A stretch of DNA of 7,312 nucleotides from Oscillospiraceae bacterium. Its GTDB lineage: Bacteria; Bacillota; Clostridia; Oscillospirales; Ruminococcaceae. Below are positions 5,983-7,312 of this stretch, in pieces. The notes beneath the pieces are model-generated. The model did not search any database. It had not been told where the DNA came from and saw only the letters and a program-made list of their open reading frames with translations. Position 1 is the stretch's first letter; each line of letters opens with the position of its first letter. The stretch spans positions 1 through 7,312 of the forward strand of contig JAIRWE010000131.1 of assembly GCA_031253365.1 (NCBI GenBank), written 5' to 3'. A program made the translations under genes and the position numbers.

Positions 5983-6422
5983 CCGCAGTTCTCCCCTTCG
6001 CCGCAACACTCGCACCCGCCGCCGTTCGCGTCGACGAACAGCGCCGGGTCCACCCCCTGCCGCCTGTAATAATCGGCAATCGCGGCTCTCACCGCCTGCT
6101 CCGCGAGAACCGAGCAATGCAGCTTCGCGGGGGGGAGACCCCCCAACGCCTCGACCACGGCTTTATTGGTAAGGGCAAGCGCTTTTTCGAGCGGTTGCCC
6201 TTTGATTATTTCGGTGGCGATGGACGATGTCGCGATTGCCGCGCCGCACCCGAACGTCTTGAATTTCACGTCCGCGATGACGCCGCTCTCAACCCTGATG
6301 TACATCTTCATAATGTCGCCGCATTTGGCGTTCCCGACCTCGCCTATGCCGTTCGCGTCCGGAAGCTCGCCGACGTTCGACGGATTGGCGAAGTGTTCCA
6401 TTACCTTTTCCGAATAAATCAT
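5979..6422 (-). CDS. nifU: Fe-S cluster assembly scaffold, NifU/IscU type
   Basis: The protein is the scaffold on which Fe-S clusters are built, using sulfur from the cysteine desulfurase encoded just upstream, before transfer to target proteins. It has 147 residues. Residues 1 to about 125 are the IscU-like N-terminal domain, with the three cluster-ligand cysteines C34 (GNAKCGD, followed by D36), C59 (FGCGAAIA) and C103 (KLHCSVLAEQA, with H102). It lacks the central 2Fe-2S and C-terminal domains of the long NifU of nitrogen fixers, so the name does not imply nitrogen fixation. After about residue 133 comes a short tail, GGGCECCGEGENCG, with four more cysteines (C137, C139, C140, C146) that could bind metal or a cluster; its role is unknown. 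AAGGAG (6428-6433) lies 5 bases upstream of the ATG. The start overlaps the nifS stop and the stop overlaps the next start, both as ATGA, so the three genes should be translationally coupled. Confidence 0.95.
   Translation of the reverse strand: MIYSEKVMEHFANPSNVGELPDANGIGEVGNAKCGDIMKMYIRVESGVIADVKFKTFGCGAAIATSSIATEIIKGQPLEKALALTNKAVVEALGGLPPAKLHCSVLAEQAVRAAIADYYRRQGVDPALFVDANGGGCECCGEGENCG
5991..5996 (-). promoter_or_regulatory. Ribosome binding site of the PQ-loop gene, inside nifU
   Basis: On the minus strand GGGGAG lies 8 bases upstream of the ATG at 5982, within the last codons of nifU (Gly-Glu-Asn-Cys-Gly). Together with the ATGA overlap it selects this start over longer alternatives. 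Confidence 0.65.
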
Positions 6423-7312
6423 AATTTCTCCTTAATCCTTTCCCATACCGGCGACAGCGCGCGCAATTTTTCCGCAATCGGCGGAAGCTGTTCGAGAAGA
6501 TAATCTATTTCGCCGTCGGTCGTGTATTTCGACATCGTAATCCTCAGCGAGCCGTGCGCGATTTCGTGCGGGAGCCCGATAGCCAAAAGGACGTGCGACG
6601 GGTCAAGCGAACCCGACGTGCAAGCCGAACCGCTTGACGCGGCTATGCCCTTCAAATCGAGTTGCAGCAAAAGCGCCTCCCCCTCTATCCCCTCGAACGA
6701 AAAATTGAGGTTATTCGCCAAACGCCGCGTCAAATCACCGTTTAGGCGCACTCGCGGAATTTTCATAACCTCGCCGCGAATTCTTTCGCGTTTGGCGAGT
6801 AAGGCGCGGTTCTTTCCGTCGATATCGCGGACGGCTTCCTCGATTGCTATTCCCAGACCGACAATCCCCGCGACGTTTTCGGTGCCCGCCCTGCGATTGC
6901 TTTCCTGCGCCCCGCCCTCGATTAAGGGGGGGAGGCGGAGCCTCGAACTCACGTAAAGCGCGCCCACGCCCTTCATGGCGTGGAGCTTATGCCCCGAAAG
7001 CGACAGCAGGTCGATATTCTGCGCCTTTACGTCTATGTGTACGTTCCCGACCGCCTGAACGGCGTCGGTGTGGAAAATAACGCCGCGCTCCCTGCAAAGC
7101 CCGCCGATTTCCGCAATGGGCTGAATCGTCCCTATCTCGTTGTTGGCGTACATAATCGTAACAAGCGCCGTGTCGGGGCGAAACGCCTTCTCCAAATCCT
7201 CCACCCGAACCACGCCGTTTTCGTAAACGGGCAGCTCCGTCACCGTAAAGCCGCGTTTTTCCAGGCTTTCGCAAACATGAAGAACCGCGTGATGCTCAAA
7301 CGCCGAAGTGAT
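6419..7312 (-). CDS. nifS: Cysteine desulfurase NifS/IscS, N-terminus outside window
   Basis: This PLP enzyme takes sulfur from cysteine as an enzyme-bound persulfide and passes it to the NifU scaffold and to other sulfur acceptors. The frame is open from the right edge and gives 297 residues ending in IKEKL; the family is about 390 residues, so about 95-100 are missing. Fragment landmarks are TSAFEHHAV with the conserved His (residue 7), MYANNEIGTIQPI, HTDAVQAVG with the cofactor-binding Asp, the PLP lysine in LSLSGHKLHAMKG (K109, codon 6986-6988), RAGTENV, and the active-site cysteine in SSGSACTSGS (C231). The short active-site loop and SGHKLHA pattern point to the group I (NifS/IscS) class rather than SufS. 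There is an internal GTG at 7243, but homologous sequence continues upstream of it, so it is not the true start. The promoter and any IscR/Rrf2-type regulator would lie to the right of the window. The gene overlaps nifU by four bases. Confidence 0.96.
   Translation of the reverse strand: MTSAFEHHAVLHVCESLEKRGFTVTELPVYENGVVRVEDLEKAFRPDTALVTIMYANNEIGTIQPIAEIGGLCRERGVIFHTDAVQAVGNVHIDVKAQNIDLLSLSGHKLHAMKGVGALYVSSRLRLPPLIEGGAQESNRRAGTENVAGIVGLGIAIEEAVRDIDGKNRALLAKRERIRGEVMKIPRVRLNGDLTRRLANNLNFSFEGIEGEALLLQLDLKGIAASSGSACTSGSLDPSHVLLAIGLPHEIAHGSLRITMSKYTTDGEIDYLLEQLPPIAEKLRALSPVWERIKEKL

Noticed and set aside
5983..6117. Upstream extension of the PQ-loop gene by about 45 codons
   Set aside because: It is an Arg/Gly-rich shadow of nifU in another frame. 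The membrane protein begins at 5982 with its own ribosome binding site and the ATGA overlap.
5979..7312. nifS-nifU taken as evidence of nitrogen fixation
   Set aside because: NifU here is the short scaffold form, no nitrogenase genes are seen, and NifS/NifU of this type are the general Fe-S assembly system in many anaerobes.

Overview
The window is ordinary chromosomal DNA from a bacterium, most likely an anaerobic, fermentative member of the Firmicutes (Bacillota; Clostridia- or Negativicutes-like) with a moderately GC-rich genome. The basis is the gene set: RNase J, a fused two-domain AdhE, a nifS-nifU type Fe-S assembly operon, strong AGGAGG-type Shine-Dalgarno sites and sigma-A-type promoters. 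The assignment is by family resemblance only; there is no rRNA here to settle it.

Layout. (1) 1-533, plus strand: the 3' part of an RNase J gene, entering from the left edge. (2) 545-3890, minus strand: a two-gene unit, adhE (bifunctional acetaldehyde/alcohol dehydrogenase) followed by a small APH-like kinase whose start lies inside the end of adhE (14-nt overlap). (3) 3891-4085: a divergent intergenic region with back-to-back promoters for adhE and pyrG. Both have TTGACA -35 boxes, and these form the arms of one inverted repeat. (4) 4086-5696, plus strand: complete pyrG (CTP synthase). (5) 5710-7312, minus strand: a tightly packed operon read from the right edge, nifS (5' end missing), nifU and a 90-residue three-helix PQ-loop/SemiSWEET-like membrane protein, with an ATGA four-base overlap at each junction.

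How the genes relate. RNase J (mRNA decay) and pyrG (pyrimidine nucleotide synthesis) are housekeeping genes. AdhE reoxidises NADH by turning acetyl-CoA into ethanol. NifS and NifU supply and assemble Fe-S clusters. The kinase and the PQ-loop protein have no assigned role; their translational coupling to adhE and nifU is the main functional hint. Coding density is very high: the only gap longer than 20 bases is the adhE/pyrG promoter region, and both convergent gene pairs are separated by only 11-13 bases.

I found no mobile element, CRISPR array, tRNA, rRNA, phage gene or defence gene, and no clearly new system. The items most worth a second look are the mirrored promoter pair with its alternating purine-pyrimidine spacer, the kinase coupled to adhE, and the PQ-loop protein coupled to the Fe-S operon.
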